Assembly: GCA_918026815.1 (NCBI GenBank)
Contig: CAKJVC010000008.1
Location: 434,001-498,000, forward strand
Length of the DNA: 64,000 nucleotides
Reading direction: 5' to 3'
DNA from: Chalara sp. BL73
Taxonomy: Eukaryota; Ascomycota; Leotiomycetes; Helotiales
Positions 22,952-36,634 of the stretch are shown here, piece after piece. How positions within the stretch are numbered: the stretch's first letter is position 1; every line of letters begins with the position of its first letter. The notes beneath the pieces are model-generated. The model did no database searches and was not told where the DNA came from. It saw only the letters and a list, made by a program, of their open reading frames with translations. The position numbers and the translations under genes are program-made.

Positions 22952-23853
22952 GTTTGCGACTGCGACTGCGACTTCAAACTGGCGAATATCAGCCTTTGCC
23001 TATGATAATATCCTGAAAAAACCCACGAAATTACACCACTTGTATGCGCTCGTCGCAGGGGTTATGTACCAGTCTTCTAAATAATTCGCAACGCACCAAG
23101 GTGACGTTACTGTCGCCTTTCAATACCGTCGCGAACCCTGGCGCTCAAATCGGTCTAGCTTCAGCGGGACAGTCAGCCTTTCAAAGAAAACAAGCTTCTG
23201 CCAAGAGCACTCAAAATGCTTGGCTGAGAAGGGTTTTCAATTCTTGAAGTGCGAGCGACGGATTTTAATGCAGACGAAGGACAGGCTGTTTATGGAGCCA
23301 AGAGGAGCCTGAGTCCTGTTTTATTGTAAGTACTAGCCAACTTTCCAACTCTCGTTGTGAAACACACAAAATTCCCGTGTACGAAAAGGTTAAGGTCTGT
23401 ACTTCCTGCATGATGACGTCGACAGCGTTGAAAGTTCTCGCGAACTCGTAATGCCGCATTTGCCATGAGCTATGTTACCCTGGTATCAATTGTCAAAACG
23501 AACAACAGCTTTATGAACAAGTGCTTGATAGAAGAATCCCATGTGATTTGGTCTGTAATATTCTACTTCATCATAAGGGTGATTTTATGTACTACCATGC
23601 GCCATTGCAATCACCCATTCATTATGATTAGCCTTCGTATATCCTGACATAACTCTTTTCCAAAACGCAACGTTTAACAGTAATGCCTTGTAGGGCAACT
23701 GACGATAGTTCTGAGGAGCTTAATGCCCATATTTGCTCCTAGCAATGCTCCCGATAGTCCTAAACTCCAACAATGCAGCCATCATAAAATCCTGTCCGCC
23801 CATGGTATCTCCAAATGTTCATGTTCAATCGTTATAAACGCCTGTCAACGGCA
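22952..23853. other. Intergenic region
   Basis: 0.9 kb between the C2-gene start and the stop of the ArfGAP gene, both on the minus strand. No supported ORF, repeat or RNA gene. It would contain the C2-gene promoter and the ArfGAP 3' UTR. Confidence 0.6.
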
Positions 23854-26800
23854 TCACCTCTCCGAGATAGGAGTTTTGGCAAGTCTTCCTCCGGCACTCA
23901 CTCGTTTCTGCAGCCGTGCATCGCGCTCCTTCTGCCTCTCTTGTGATGCCAAGGTAGATGGAAGTGCTCCAAGAGTGTCATTGCTAGAGGAACCCCGACC
24001 TGCCTTCTGGTCAATGTATAGAGTAGCATTGCGGCTCAGTGGAAACGCTGGCAGTGTGACTGGAATCTCTGCTCCGTTCTGAGCTAGCAGCTCTGCAACT
24101 GGAAACGCTACTACCTTTGCACTTGAAGTTGATGGAGGTGACATTGTTTGGGAAGGAGGAGCTGGATCCGCTGCAGCCAGTGCCAAAAACACAGAGTGTG
24201 TTCCTCGCGACTTGTCCGCAACATTCGGATTAGCCTTAAGAGCCAGAGCATATATCACCTGCTGGATATCATTCTTCTTGATAGCAGCTAGCAAGGTATC
24301 ATCTGGTGTACCAAAACGCGACAAACTGGACGAGATCGGCTCAACATATGCTCGCTCAGCATACTTGGCAGTGATGAATTTCAGGCGCTGGTCTCTCGTA
24401 GCCTGGGCGGTTGGCTTAAGCGATTGGTCCAATCTTGCCTCCCATACCATATTCGACACACGATTTCCAACCAAAAGTAGTAGCTCTACGATGTCCGTGG
24501 TGAACGAGTTGATATCCAGGGTGAGGGAGCGCACTTTGCTAATGTGCGTACCAAGAGATCGATGAATGCCACTACATTCAATGCAGAGGATGATGGCCAG
24601 GTTGATGGAAACCCACTCCGTCTTAACACCAGAACCGCAGTCTGCGCACCAGCAATTACCTTGGTCAGTCTCTCGTAAGAGCTGAAGAAGCTTGTCAGGG
24701 TTTTCACCAAAGTCGTTGCTGCCAGATCTTGTATAGGCTGGTCGAGCACCGACTGTGGTCCGTCGGTAGACATTATTAGCAGATGCTGCCTCATGACGAT
24801 GACCTTGATTCAGCGACGTGCTCTTCCCTGTCAAGATGGAGCCGATGTCTCTCCGCAGGGAGTGAGACTGCTCTGGCTTAGGGGTTGGTAGGGGAGCATC
24901 TTTCATTCCTCTGCCCTCGACGGCACCTTGTAGAGCGTTGTTTATTGCAGCTATCCAGTTATTGAGGTCCTCTTCAGAAGTCGCCTGATACACACGCTTA
25001 TACTGAGGGGTGATGATCTCAAAGCAGAAGCGTCTCTCGGAATTCCGAGCCTCGCGAACAGATGCCATTCTCAGATCGATGGGTTCCATATGCAGGTCGA
25101 GCCTCTCCTTCCAATTGCTGTACTCGCGGACCTTGCCACCATCTAGAACAATCCAAAATCTATGAAATGTCAGGAAAGGATTGATAATAGGGAAGAGTTA
25201 CCTACTTGTGCCATGCTTGCTTATTCAAGCCGCGAGGATCTGTGTGGCTGCCGGGTCTGCTTAGTGCCCACAAGAGACCTTCTTTCTTCTGAGTGCCGTT
25301 CTTTTCGCTACTTGTCGTTTGAGAATGGTCCTTTTCTTCCAGATCGCGAATTCCCTTGAACTTAGAGTTCACTCCTGGGCTGCCAACCGATCCAATATGA
25401 GATTGGAGACTTCCCGGAGACTTTGAAAACTCACTACCACCAGGAGGAGGAGAACCCACTGTGCTGCTAGTGTTTGTAGCTACTGCCCTGAGTTGGGAGC
25501 CAGTACTATCAGCGCGTCCAATCTCGGAGTCTGAGGTCGCGCCATTGTTGAGATTTGGAGAAACTACTCCTACTGAAGGAATTGTCTCAGGCTCGACATA
25601 TGTGGTCGTGCTCTTCTCAAGGGCTCGGCGTCTTTCTTCCCGCTCAGTCCGTTGATACTGAAACTCCTTGTCTGCTTTATGTACCTCTGCACTCAAAGCG
25701 TCCAGCTGTGGTAGGAGTGCCTCTACTTTCTTCGCAGTTGAAAGGTAGCTCTTAGTTTGAGCATCTGCATACTTGGTTAGTTGTAACAGTACCTCTTGTT
25801 CCTTTCGTCCACCGTGTAAGTCTTGCATGAAGGAAGAATAATCAAAGCGCTTCAGTTCGAAATTTCGGCGTTTGGTCTGATACTTTGAGTCACTCTCGAC
25901 TCGCTTCTTTTCTTTCATGGAGTCCTGACGTTGACCCAAATAACGAGACATGTAGGCATAATAGTCTTTGCTCTCTTGTTCAAACTCTTGCTTCTTAGCC
26001 TCGGCTTGCTTGATGTCCAAATTGTAAAGCTTGTTGATAGGATCAATAATTATCTTCTGCAGATTGACGGTATTTTGCTTCTCGTATAGCAAAATGTCCC
26101 GCGCAATCTTGTCGAAATAGTGATCAAGCGCTGGTTGGACGGCATTGGCGTTACCAGACGAAGCTTCTCTTAGGGAGTCCATAAATCCAGAAATTGCTTC
26201 ATTGCATTCGACCTGTGCTAAATGTGCGGCCTCTGCCTTCTTCAAGACTTTCTTCATGCGCTGCCTCATGTTGCTAGTCTTCTGCTCCATTGCTTTCATG
26301 GTGGCTCGAAAGAGAGGTCCATCTTCAGCCGCACTTATATCCTCCGTAGGTCGCTGACAGTCTACTTTTACGGTTTCGTTTAAGGATGGAGATGTAATGC
26401 TTCCAGAAAGCCCTTCGCTGGGTACTGTGATTGGAGATGGAGGCTCATCATATTCGCGATAGTCGTAGGTGCTTAGCCGTGAGTCCATGGATTGTGATGA
26501 TGGAACTCGGGGCTTCGGCGGAGGCACAAGGTTGAATATGGGAGAAGGAGAATTCGGGTGGCTAAGATATTGAGAGTCTATTGAAAAATCAGCAAATATT
26601 TGGGTGCGATCCATATTATCAACAACTTACTTGATACCCAGAAGGAAAAGCTAGCTAACGTGTTCAGTCGGTGCGCTCGTTGATCGTATTCGACGAACTT
26701 GCCAATTGTTAGCAATTATAAAAATAACTTGACATTGGTGTAAACACACGCTGCAGGCATTCCTCCATCCTCCTCCTCTATCTTCTGTTGTCTTTGGGGG

Positions 26801-27447
26801 CTTCCATTTCCAGGACCATTCAAATGAGACTGAAGGGCTGCCTCCAGTAGAGTAGTCTCCGATCCAATGCACATTAGCGTTCTTGTGTAGGTTTGGATCC
26901 GCATGGAACTCTCTCGTCACCAGGGTGTCCACTTCTTTTGGTGTCGAAGCTGCCGCATACGTGAGGCCGTTCACCACAGAATCGACCACAGCATTAGCTG
27001 CATCTTGGGATGCGGCACCGCTTGTAGTAATATTATGCGTTTGCCGAATAACAAATGTAAAACTTAATGTTAACTCGTCTTCATTGTTGAGCTTCAGTAA
27101 GAAGGCAGGGCCAGCCGAAGGAGACGAAGGGTCAGGGTCCTAGGCAAATAGATTAGCACCCAGAACATGGAGATTCTTCAAAATCTTCCATACTTGTACA
27201 TATTCTACCACACTGTTGTCGCCAATGTCCCGGCTCGCAGATATTCGGGTTGCGGGAAAGGCGTTCGGGGTGCATTGCAGGATGGTCTTCCGTTTCGCAT
27301 TTGTAACGGTCAACGACGAGATGGTTACTTCCAAGCACAAATTAATTTCGCGCCAAAGCTGAGGATCCCCAAATGTTACTTACGCCTATTTTGATCTCTC
27401 AGATACAATGCGCCGTCACTATCGGGTCTGCTCGAAACCGCGCCCAT
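23854..27447 (-). CDS. BAR-PH-ArfGAP protein (Csx2/ACAP-like ARF GTPase activator)
   Basis: The start is at 27447 (MGAVSSRPDSDGALYLRD). Exons then join to LTISSLTVTNAKRKTILQ, DPDPSSPSAGPAFLLKL, and FVEYDQRAHRLNTLASFSFW. The M at 26614 lies within an intron: GTAAGT...AATAG joins FWVSN to SQYLSHPNS. The large middle exon is a BAR domain (QRMKKVLKKAEAAHLAQVE, DYYAYMSRYLGQRQDSM). PH follows (FWIVLDGGKVREYSNWKER, FCFEIITPQYKRVYQATSEE). ArfGAP follows, with CADC, CIEC and HRSLG carrying the catalytic Arg. The family senses membrane curvature and phosphoinositides and stimulates GTP hydrolysis by ARF on Golgi or endosomal membranes. MGAVSS fits the N-myristoylation pattern. C-terminal sequence includes an ankyrin-like DDTLLAAIKKNDIQ. 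Confidence 0.93.
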
Positions 27448-28813
27448 CTTCTTCTCAGGTTACCCCACCAACAAGCTAAATGGCTGCTCGAGGTAGATGC
27501 TGTCGTTGATTAAGGATCAATATCATCGAGAGGAATGATTCTGGGGGATAATTATCCAAATAACAGGTGTCTCTTTGAAGAAATAACAAGGCGATGCTCA
27601 GTGGCGATGATACAGTTGGTATGGGGTATGGATGCCTTGTCAACAGACGGGCTCGCTTTCTTCGATGTCGTCGATCTCGCTTCCAAGGCGCGTTAAAATG
27701 CTAATATCGATGGAGAAACGTCGCTGTCCCCCGTATGTTTCAAATAAATTGCAATGGTGGCAGAGGCCCTAATTTGGGGGTATGATTAATGTATCAGGAT
27801 CAAGGCGAGTTCTAGTCTTAGGTCTTATTTTTCTCTCAATGTTTAAATTCAAAGTTTTTCATCATCTGGTACTGTACTGTGCTGTGGGAGCTTGGATATG
27901 ATGAATACGAGATGAACAGGCTGACTTGACTGATAGCCGCGTACAACCCCTAATTTAACGTTATATGTTCTGCAGAGGCAAAAAGGACCCTGAAGCCGAG
28001 CCTCCTGATTCACTGATTCACCATGGGGGGCTGCTGACTACTGACGCAAGCACAAGGCTGTGGGGGGTGACGATGACTCTGTGCACACACACGCTCTCTC
28101 TGTCGTTAGTGTACTAATCTGCCTACTCTACCAACTCGACCTGAGCGCACTAGTATCACCCAGCTGCAGGTCGTTGGATATTTTGGTCACGGATGCGACA
28201 GGAGGAGGCTTGTAGCTGCTGACAAGGACACGCTAGTAGTCCAATCCTAGTCTGTCTGTCTGTCTCTTGCTCGCAACCTTGTCCATAGAAGGGAACATCG
28301 CTTCAGGATCTTCGGAGCCGTATAAGCGGCGCTGACTAGAAGAATACTATTGTATGCTGACACATCAAAGAAATCAGAGAGAAGAGCCTCTTACCTATAT
28401 GCCGCGCGCGACCAGAAAACATGACCGTCTGCACAAGCACAAGGTGCTATCCACAACGGGGAGACGCAAAGGCAGATACGGTCAACATAGTGGTAGCCCG
28501 TCGATGCTGGATCCAGCCCTCTCCTCTCTCGTCTGAAGAGTGGTGATTTCGAATACGTATCATTCATTGCATCCGATGAATGACACCGTAGGTACTTTAC
28601 AATGGTGCTCAGCGCTCAGAATGCTCTTTTCTTTCATTTACCCTGTTTCCCAGCCTTGGACCTGCCAAATTGCGTTGCCTCGCTGCCTCGGCATGTCTCC
28701 TCCTACAGAGTGTGTTCCAGCCTCGTCAACTTTTAATTTCTGTTATTCTTCAATGCAAACTTGTAAACTGCGTCAAACCAATTGTACCATCATTTGTCCC
28801 ATAATAAAACTAT
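27448..28813. other. Divergent intergenic region
   Basis: 1.37 kb between the ArfGAP start and the thioesterase start. It contains a short (GTCT)n run near 28250-28265 and no supported ORF. It likely carries both promoters. Confidence 0.6.
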
Positions 28814-29883
28814 ATGTCAGAAGAGATCATGGCCACGTCATTCAAAGAGGCATCAGCCATCAAGCAATTGACCTCTCACACCTACAGTGCAAACTTCCCG
28901 ACCGATTGGTTGCTTGGGTCAGGTAACATTGCACAATCACCACATTCTTCCTTCTCGAAGCGGAGAGCTAACTGGTATCACAGTTCCTCATGGAGGCTAC
29001 GTTGCTGCTGTGTTCCTCAAAGTCGCTGAAACGCACTTCAAGTCGACTCTCTCTTCCCAGAACCAACCCCATCCCATTGCCCTCCATATAGAGTTCCTGA
29101 AGCGTACAAGCGGAGGACCTGCTCTATTCAGCGTCAAAGATGTCAAGCTTGGTCGTCAAGCGTCTGTCATACATGTTAGCCTTGGTCAAGAGGGAAGAGA
29201 TGACGAAGTTGTAGCATATATCACTCAGTAAGTCTGTTCCTCCAGGTCCTACTTCAGAAACATCTAACCCCGAGCTTTACAGCGGAAACATGGCCACCGA
29301 AGAAGGCGTCTCCTTCCCCACCAGCTACAAGCTCACTCCTCCACCTGTACCTGTAGATCTCAAGGCTCTCGCCGAGGATAAGGACAAGCTCTGGGGGCGA
29401 CATCGCAACATGCCATTCTCTGACTTCCGGAAGGCCGCCACCCGCACCCAATTCCACTTCCCCCGCGCCGGCCAGCCCGAAAAGTCCATCTCCGACGAAT
29501 GGGTACGTTTTTCCTCAGGTGAGCCATACACAACGGCAGCGCTCGGCTATGTCTGTGACATGTATCCTATGCCCGTCGACGCCTACCTCGAGTCCGCCAA
29601 CCCTTACGATCTCAAGAATGACAAAACCGTCAAGGTCGAGAAGGCAGCGCGCTACTGGTATCCTACGCTGCTAATCAACATCGATTTCAAGAAAGCATTG
29701 CCAGAGGAGGGTGTCGAGTGGCTGTTTGTAAGAGCCGAGGCGAAGGAAATCAAAAATGGCCGTATGGATCTGGAGATGGTGGTTAAGGATGGAGACGGCG
29801 AGATTGTTGCGCTTGCTCATCATATTGCGTTGGCGACGGGCGTAGGCAAAAACTTGGCGAAGAGATCTAGCCCCAAGCTCTGA
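28814..29883 (+). CDS. Double-hotdog acyl-CoA thioesterase-like protein
   Basis: Three exons: an intron after LLGS (GTAACA...ATCACAG) reads through to VPHGGYVAAVFLKVAE, and another after YIT (GTAAGT...TTACAG) to HGNMATEEGVSF. The PHGGYVAA motif is typical of the TesB-like/4HBT_3 families. The second half (SDEWVRFSSGEPYTT, LGYVCDMYPMP, WYPTLLINIDFKK) forms the second hotdog, with LEMVVKDGDGEIVALAHH near the end. About 310 residues, as expected. Fungal relatives hydrolyse acyl-CoA thioesters; the chain length accepted is not visible. The C-terminus KRSSPKL is not a clear PTS1 (SKL) peroxisomal signal. The start could instead be the ATG at 28829. Confidence 0.88.
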
Positions 29884-30532
29884 GGGCTCGCCAGGACGGA
29901 ACAAGAACGGTAGGATTTTTAGCCTTGTATTTGCTTTCGTGTTAGGAGCAAGTGCTTTGCTAGATTACCCATGTACAAATACGTAACGATGAATGAAGAG
30001 CCTGCCAATCGTACGTTAACGATGGGGCTGGAGGCAGACAAGTGCTATATTAGAGGGGCACAGATGGTCTAGGTCATGTAAAGGACATCAGAACAGCAGA
30101 TATAGATATATGGCATTTGCATTGCAGGCGCTAAGGTATAATTGCTCAAAGATTCGAAGAATCATACTGCATCACATCAAAACACCTCGCAAATCCTCTC
30201 ACCCCGCAACACATAAGGCAAAGCAGGCTTAAAGGGACAAAGCAATGCAGCAAAGCATGTTGTCTATGAAGAAATGAAAAGTCTACTGCAAATTATCCTC
30301 ACTCCCATCCCATGCGCTCCTCACCATCTTTTCCTCGCCTCTAAAGAGGCGAGATGAGTTTATTGGTATCATATGCCATTTTGTGGGGCCATAAATGCCG
30401 ACTTGGACTATAGACTCGCTGGGCTTAGTCGTAATATACGGGTGACGATTGCCTTGAACGGTGGCGCATCTCGGCCGTGGTTATGGTGCGGAGGAGCGTA
30501 GAAACGCGATACTTGATCAACCAGGGCGCCTT
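29884..30532. other. Convergent 3' intergenic region
   Basis: About 650 bp between converging stops (thioesterase and eIF3j). UTR-like; no ORF or repeat supported. Confidence 0.6.
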
Positions 30533-31516
30533 TCACATAAAATCATCACTGCGAATGTTAGCTTTCTACTCTACAAAGCATCGTAGGCTTATTGGCACTT
30601 ACTCTCCAAAATCATCATCGTAAGCATTAGTATCCGCGACGGAGGATGTATTCCGGCTTGCTACGAGCGCGACCTTTGTCTTTTGTGCCTTGCTCTTCTT
30701 TCCACCCTTCTCCGCGAGCTTCTCCTCCTTCATTTTCTCATTGCTCAAAGCAGTCAAGGTGCTGCTAATCTTCTTGATCTGATCACTAGGTAGGTCTTTG
30801 GCGAGCTGTTTTGTGAACTCCTGGAGGAAGAGAACATAGTGTGCTTTCTTTGAGTTGCTGGAGAGGACAGGCACAAGTGTATCGCGGAGCTTCTCGAACT
30901 GGAGCTTTGTCTTCGGGTCAAAGAGAGGCAGCGCCGTGAAATCAACAGTCGAGGCAGGGTTCTTGGCATCGACGACGACGGCGTTGGCTGCAGTCGTGGT
31001 TTTGCGGCTGTTGCTGATACCAATACTGCCGAATAGATCCTCCGCGTGCTTCAGATCAGACTCCTGCTCGGTACGGCGAAGGCGTTCTCTTCTCTCGGCC
31101 TCATCTTCCTCGCTCTCCTCGGAACTTTCCTCTGCAAGTCGTCGTGCGTTCTCGGCCTTCCTCTCAGCGATACGTTGCGCCTTGCTCTTCTTCGCAGCCT
31201 TCTCTTCCGCCTCTGCTTTGGCTTTCTTCTCGGCAGCGACTTTTGCCTTTTCGCGCTCAACTGTATGATGTCAGCGACGCAGCCCAACGACGCGTATGAT
31301 GGTGGGGCAACTCACCCTCAGAGTCTTCCGCAGCGTCCCACGAATCTAGCACATCGTCTTCAGACTCTTCATCATCAAACTTATTGCGGCGAGGAACGGC
31401 AGCGGCGAGTGGAGGGGAGGATGGGGGAGTAGAGGAATCCTCTTCTTCGTCTGCAAGCTGGTCAGTTTAGGCTGATGGATATGCGACAAAGTAGACTCAC
31501 CCCATTTCTCAGGCAT
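30533..31516 (-). CDS. HCR1: Translation initiation factor eIF3 subunit j (Hcr1)
   Basis: The start is MPEKW, the hallmark eIF3j N-terminus, then an acidic stretch (DDEESEDDVLDSWDAAEDSE), a Lys/Glu/Ala-rich helix (AEKKAKAEAEEKAAKKSKAQ), and the conserved core with LFDPKTKLQFEKLRDTLVP and YVLFLQEFTKQLAKDLPSD. Introns are short, with standard borders. The last coding piece, 16 nt at 30533-30548, is reached by an intron at 30549-30602 (GTAAGT...GCTAACATTCGCAG) and encodes the end of YDDDFGDDDFM, the canonical eIF3j C-terminus. A model that ignores it stops at FGE. eIF3j is a loosely bound eIF3 subunit that contacts the 40S decoding region, helps start-site selection, and in yeast also has a role in rRNA processing. 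Confidence 0.95.
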
Positions 31517-31941
31517 GTTGACGGTTGGAATGGAGTTTGTCTTTTAGGTGTTTGAAAGATTATGGAGTTGCTGAAAGAGGGGCTTGGAACGTTTGTGTGG
31601 TTTTTAACTTGGAAAGAAAGAAAAGTCTTAGAAGAGGGATGGATTTGTTTAAATCAAGGCTTCGCCTCAGTGCGGTGCGCGGGAAGAGCCTAAGATTCGG
31701 GTATAGTGGCCCGTGCCTCAGGTTTCAGGCATTATTTCTAAATTAATCCCCCCCACATTCCACTTTCCTAGCGGCAGTGCCTCATCGAATTGGGCAGCAA
31801 TGTCACAACTGAACTTTGATCATAGCATGTGAACATCTTTCAATGCGTAAACTTTTCCATTGCTTTTCTGATACTAGCATATGTTTCTTCTGGTTTGACT
31901 CATTCATCCACTCATTGATCACAATCATATTCCATTCCCGC
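31517..31941. other. Intergenic region
   Basis: 425 bp between the eIF3j start and the enolase stop, both minus strand. No gene supported. Confidence 0.6.
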
Positions 31942-33653
<1,712 letters not shown>

Positions 33654-34937
33654 GCTGGAGTTTGATTAGCTTGGCACCTTGGTGAAGAACGGCATGATAT
33701 ATACTCACATTGCTGTGTTCAATTGTGTTCTATCAAGAAAAAGTTAGCAGATTTACAGAAATTCGTGTCACAGGCCAAACACATTTTGTTGTAACAAGCA
33801 GAAAAAGCAATGATGCAGGTGCGGGATAATCCCACTCAAATTATCAGAAAATGAAAGGAGACATGCGATACTGAGCTCTGTGTCTAACAATTGCAAAGCG
33901 AAATGAGCTATTGTAGACAAACTCTTGATGCTCCAGCCAAGGAAAGAGATAGACCGACCTTGTGTAGATTTGTGTGGGTGATGGTTTTCTTCAGCTGGGA
34001 GGGGTGATGGGTTGTTTATGTTGGGGATTTTGGATGGAGGGGTGATGAGAAAGAGGCTTGGTGGGGTGGTTTTTGGTTTTAATTGTGGACCTGAGTTCCA
34101 GGAAAGCATGAGTACCTAAGCTAATAAGCTTGATCCTCAGGATACACCCGACGCATCAACCTGTTCTCGATCCCAGCTCCTGGGAAGAGAAGGTGCACCT
34201 GGTTCTGAAAGGTTTTTTTTTTCACGAAAACGTCTTCCATGTTTATGATACGTCTTCCGGGTTTCATCGATATTTTCTCACATCCTCCTCGGCTTTGGGG
34301 GAGTTGTAGGCTTGCGTAAGGAAAGGACCGGGTTCTCTTCGGTGATAATGGCCGCACTTGCGTCAACTTTGACACTTGGTGCTGGTAGAGTAGCAATGAG
34401 CACGTGTTGGTGAGGGACGTGACTTTGCTTGCCAGAGTCGACTCTGGGTAGGCAATCAAGGCATCTTTGGCTCATTATAGAGAGGTTTCTACCTTTGCAT
34501 AAAGAAGTTGAGATACTGCCTCATTGTTATTCTACCATCCTCAAAATGGTGGACGTTGAGCCCTGCTATCGGATCTTTGCGTCATGGTTTATCCCCCAGC
34601 ATGTGGCCAGTGATATCGAATTCAAGTAAAATATCATGTGCATGGAATGGAAAAAAAATGTTAATATAGAGCTAAAGCCTAGAATCAGAATATAAAAAGA
34701 GGGTATACGCTGGTACCCATTCAAGCCTAATATACAAGGCTGAAATACTTAGGTTATGGTGGCCTGATGCTTCAGGCCACTCTTGAATTCGCGTCAACAC
34801 GATGCCTGTCGGATATCCATTTGACCACCATACAAATCCATCGAATAGCTCTACGAATCCCACCGTTTACCAATCATCTTCTTACGCAAGCTTCAACACC
34901 ATCCGCCCACATCCAAATACTCATCCACGTATTCAAA
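33654..34937. other. Enolase promoter/5' leader and RPT4 upstream region
   Basis: 1.28 kb between divergent genes. The enolase side contains splice-like signals: GTGAGT...GCTAATC...CCAG next to the ATG, and TGCTAAC with TTGATAG near 33730. Beyond is a pyrimidine-rich (minus-strand) promoter stretch near 33960-34080. No ORF supported. Confidence 0.6.
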
Positions 34938-36272
34938 ATGTCATCTGGAGGGGATGAAGAGCGTCAGCATGCACTGGCCTCGTTCAAGGCAAAGCTGCTA
35001 GAGTCAAGGGAATGGGAAGCAAAATTAAAGGCTCTGCGGTTAGATATTAAGGGGCTGCAGAAGAGTTTTGACCATACTGAAGACAACATCAAGGCGTTAC
35101 AAAGCGTTGGGCAGATTATCGGAGAGGTGCTGAAACAGCTTGATGAGGAAAGATGTAGGTTGTTCTAATCCCCCATCTGTATCCATCGCTAACCTGAAGC
35201 TCTTAAGTCATCGTCAAAGCTTCGTCAGGGCCCAGATATGTTGTTGGATGTAGATCGAAGGTGGACAAAGCTCAGTTAAAGCAAGGAACCCGTGTTGCGC
35301 TCGACATGACCACTTTAACCATAATGCGAATGTTGCCCCGAGAAGTTGATCCCCTCGTCTATAACATGTCCTTAGAGGATCCCGGTCAAGTCAGCTTTGG
35401 TGGTATTGGTGGATTGAATGACCAGATCAGAGAGCTACGGGAGGTTATTGAGCTTCCTCTGAAGAATCCGGAGCTATTCCTCAGAGTTGGAATCAAGCCT
35501 CCGAAAGGTGTTCTGTTGTATGGCCCACCAGGTACTGGAAAGACTCTACTGGCGCGAGCGGTGGCAAGCAGCTTAGAGACAAATTTTCTTAAAGGTAGGC
35601 TACACACTCTCTGCGACCCACATTCCAGGATCTAACTCGTGACAGTTGTTTCTTCCGCCATCGTTGACAAGTATATTGGAGAGTCGGCACGTCTTATCAG
35701 AGAAATGTTTGGATACGCCAAAGAACATGAGCCATGTATCATTTTTATGGACGAAATCGATGCAATTGGAGGACGAAGATTTTCAGAAGGAACATCGGCA
35801 GACCGTGAGATTCAGCGGACACTTATGGAACTTTTGAATCAACTGGATGGTTTTGACTACTTGGGGAAGACAAAGATCATTATGGCAACAAATCGACCCG
35901 ATACTTTAGATCCTGCCCTTCTCAGAGCCGGACGTCTGGACAGAAAGATCGAGATCCCTCTTCCAAATGAAGTCGGTCGGTTAGAGATTATGAAGATTCA
36001 TGCAGCGAACGTGGTAATCGAGGGTGATGTTGACTTCGAAAGTGTGGTCAAGATGAGTGATGGGCTCAACGGTGCAGATCTGCGAAACGTTGTCACGGAA
36101 GCGTAGGTTTAACATTTCACAATCCTCTTACTCCACTGACAATCTGAATAGAGGCTTGTTTGCAATCAAAGATTATAGAGATGCCGTCAACCAAGATGAT
36201 TTCAACAAAGCAGTCCGCAAAGTGGCAGAGTCGAAGAAATTGGAGGGAAAGCTGGAGTACCAGAAGCTCTAA
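34938..36272 (+). CDS. RPT4: 26S proteasome regulatory particle ATPase (Rpt4/S10b)
   Basis: Four exons with introns after DEER (GTAGGT...CTTAAG), NFLK (GTAGGC...GACAG) and VTEA (GTAGGT...GAATAG). The N-terminal coiled coil ([19 protein letters not shown]) is followed by the OB-fold part ([15 protein letters not shown]). The AAA domain has Walker A GPPGTGKT, Walker [10 protein letters not shown], sensor [17 protein letters not shown] and the arginine-finger region [10 protein letters not shown]. The C-terminus is [11 protein letters not shown]. Length is normal at about 390 residues. Rpt4 is one of six ATPases of the base that unfold ubiquitylated substrates into the 20S core. It is the S10b/Rpt4 member rather than another Rpt because of its N-terminal coil and YNMSLEDPG linker. 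Confidence 0.97.
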
Positions 36273-36634
36273 GGGTGGGTTGGTTTCACGCATGGCGCCA
36301 TGGCATAATGAAGCTGAGCAAAAGGCACAGCTATGTACAAATATCACGAAAATGCATAGATTTTCGGAGCATGGAGTATGTAATGTTAGTCTTCGGGCTT
36401 ATTGAGGTCATTGCTCAAGGCCCTCAGGGCATTTCCAAAGCATTTTTGATAGCATCAAGTGTGCACTATTGATCAGCCTCAGCACCTAACGTGCAACCTG
36501 TCGTACTCTTTCTGCTGGATAAAATAATCTGGTCAGGGATCAAATGAATTGTCCTCATCTCATACTAGATGGTCTTGTTGAAAATAGCATTTGCATTTAT
36601 GTTTCCTAGTAAGTTTGATATCATCCAGTCTGTA
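36273..36634. other. Convergent 3' intergenic region
   Basis: 362 bp of 3'-UTR-like sequence between the RPT4 stop and the 2EXR gene stop; nothing else seen. Confidence 0.6.

Noticed and set aside
26614..26614. Apparent ArfGAP start at MDRTQIFADF
   Set aside because: The ATG lies inside an intron; splicing to upstream BAR-domain exons is in phase and supported by conserved residues.
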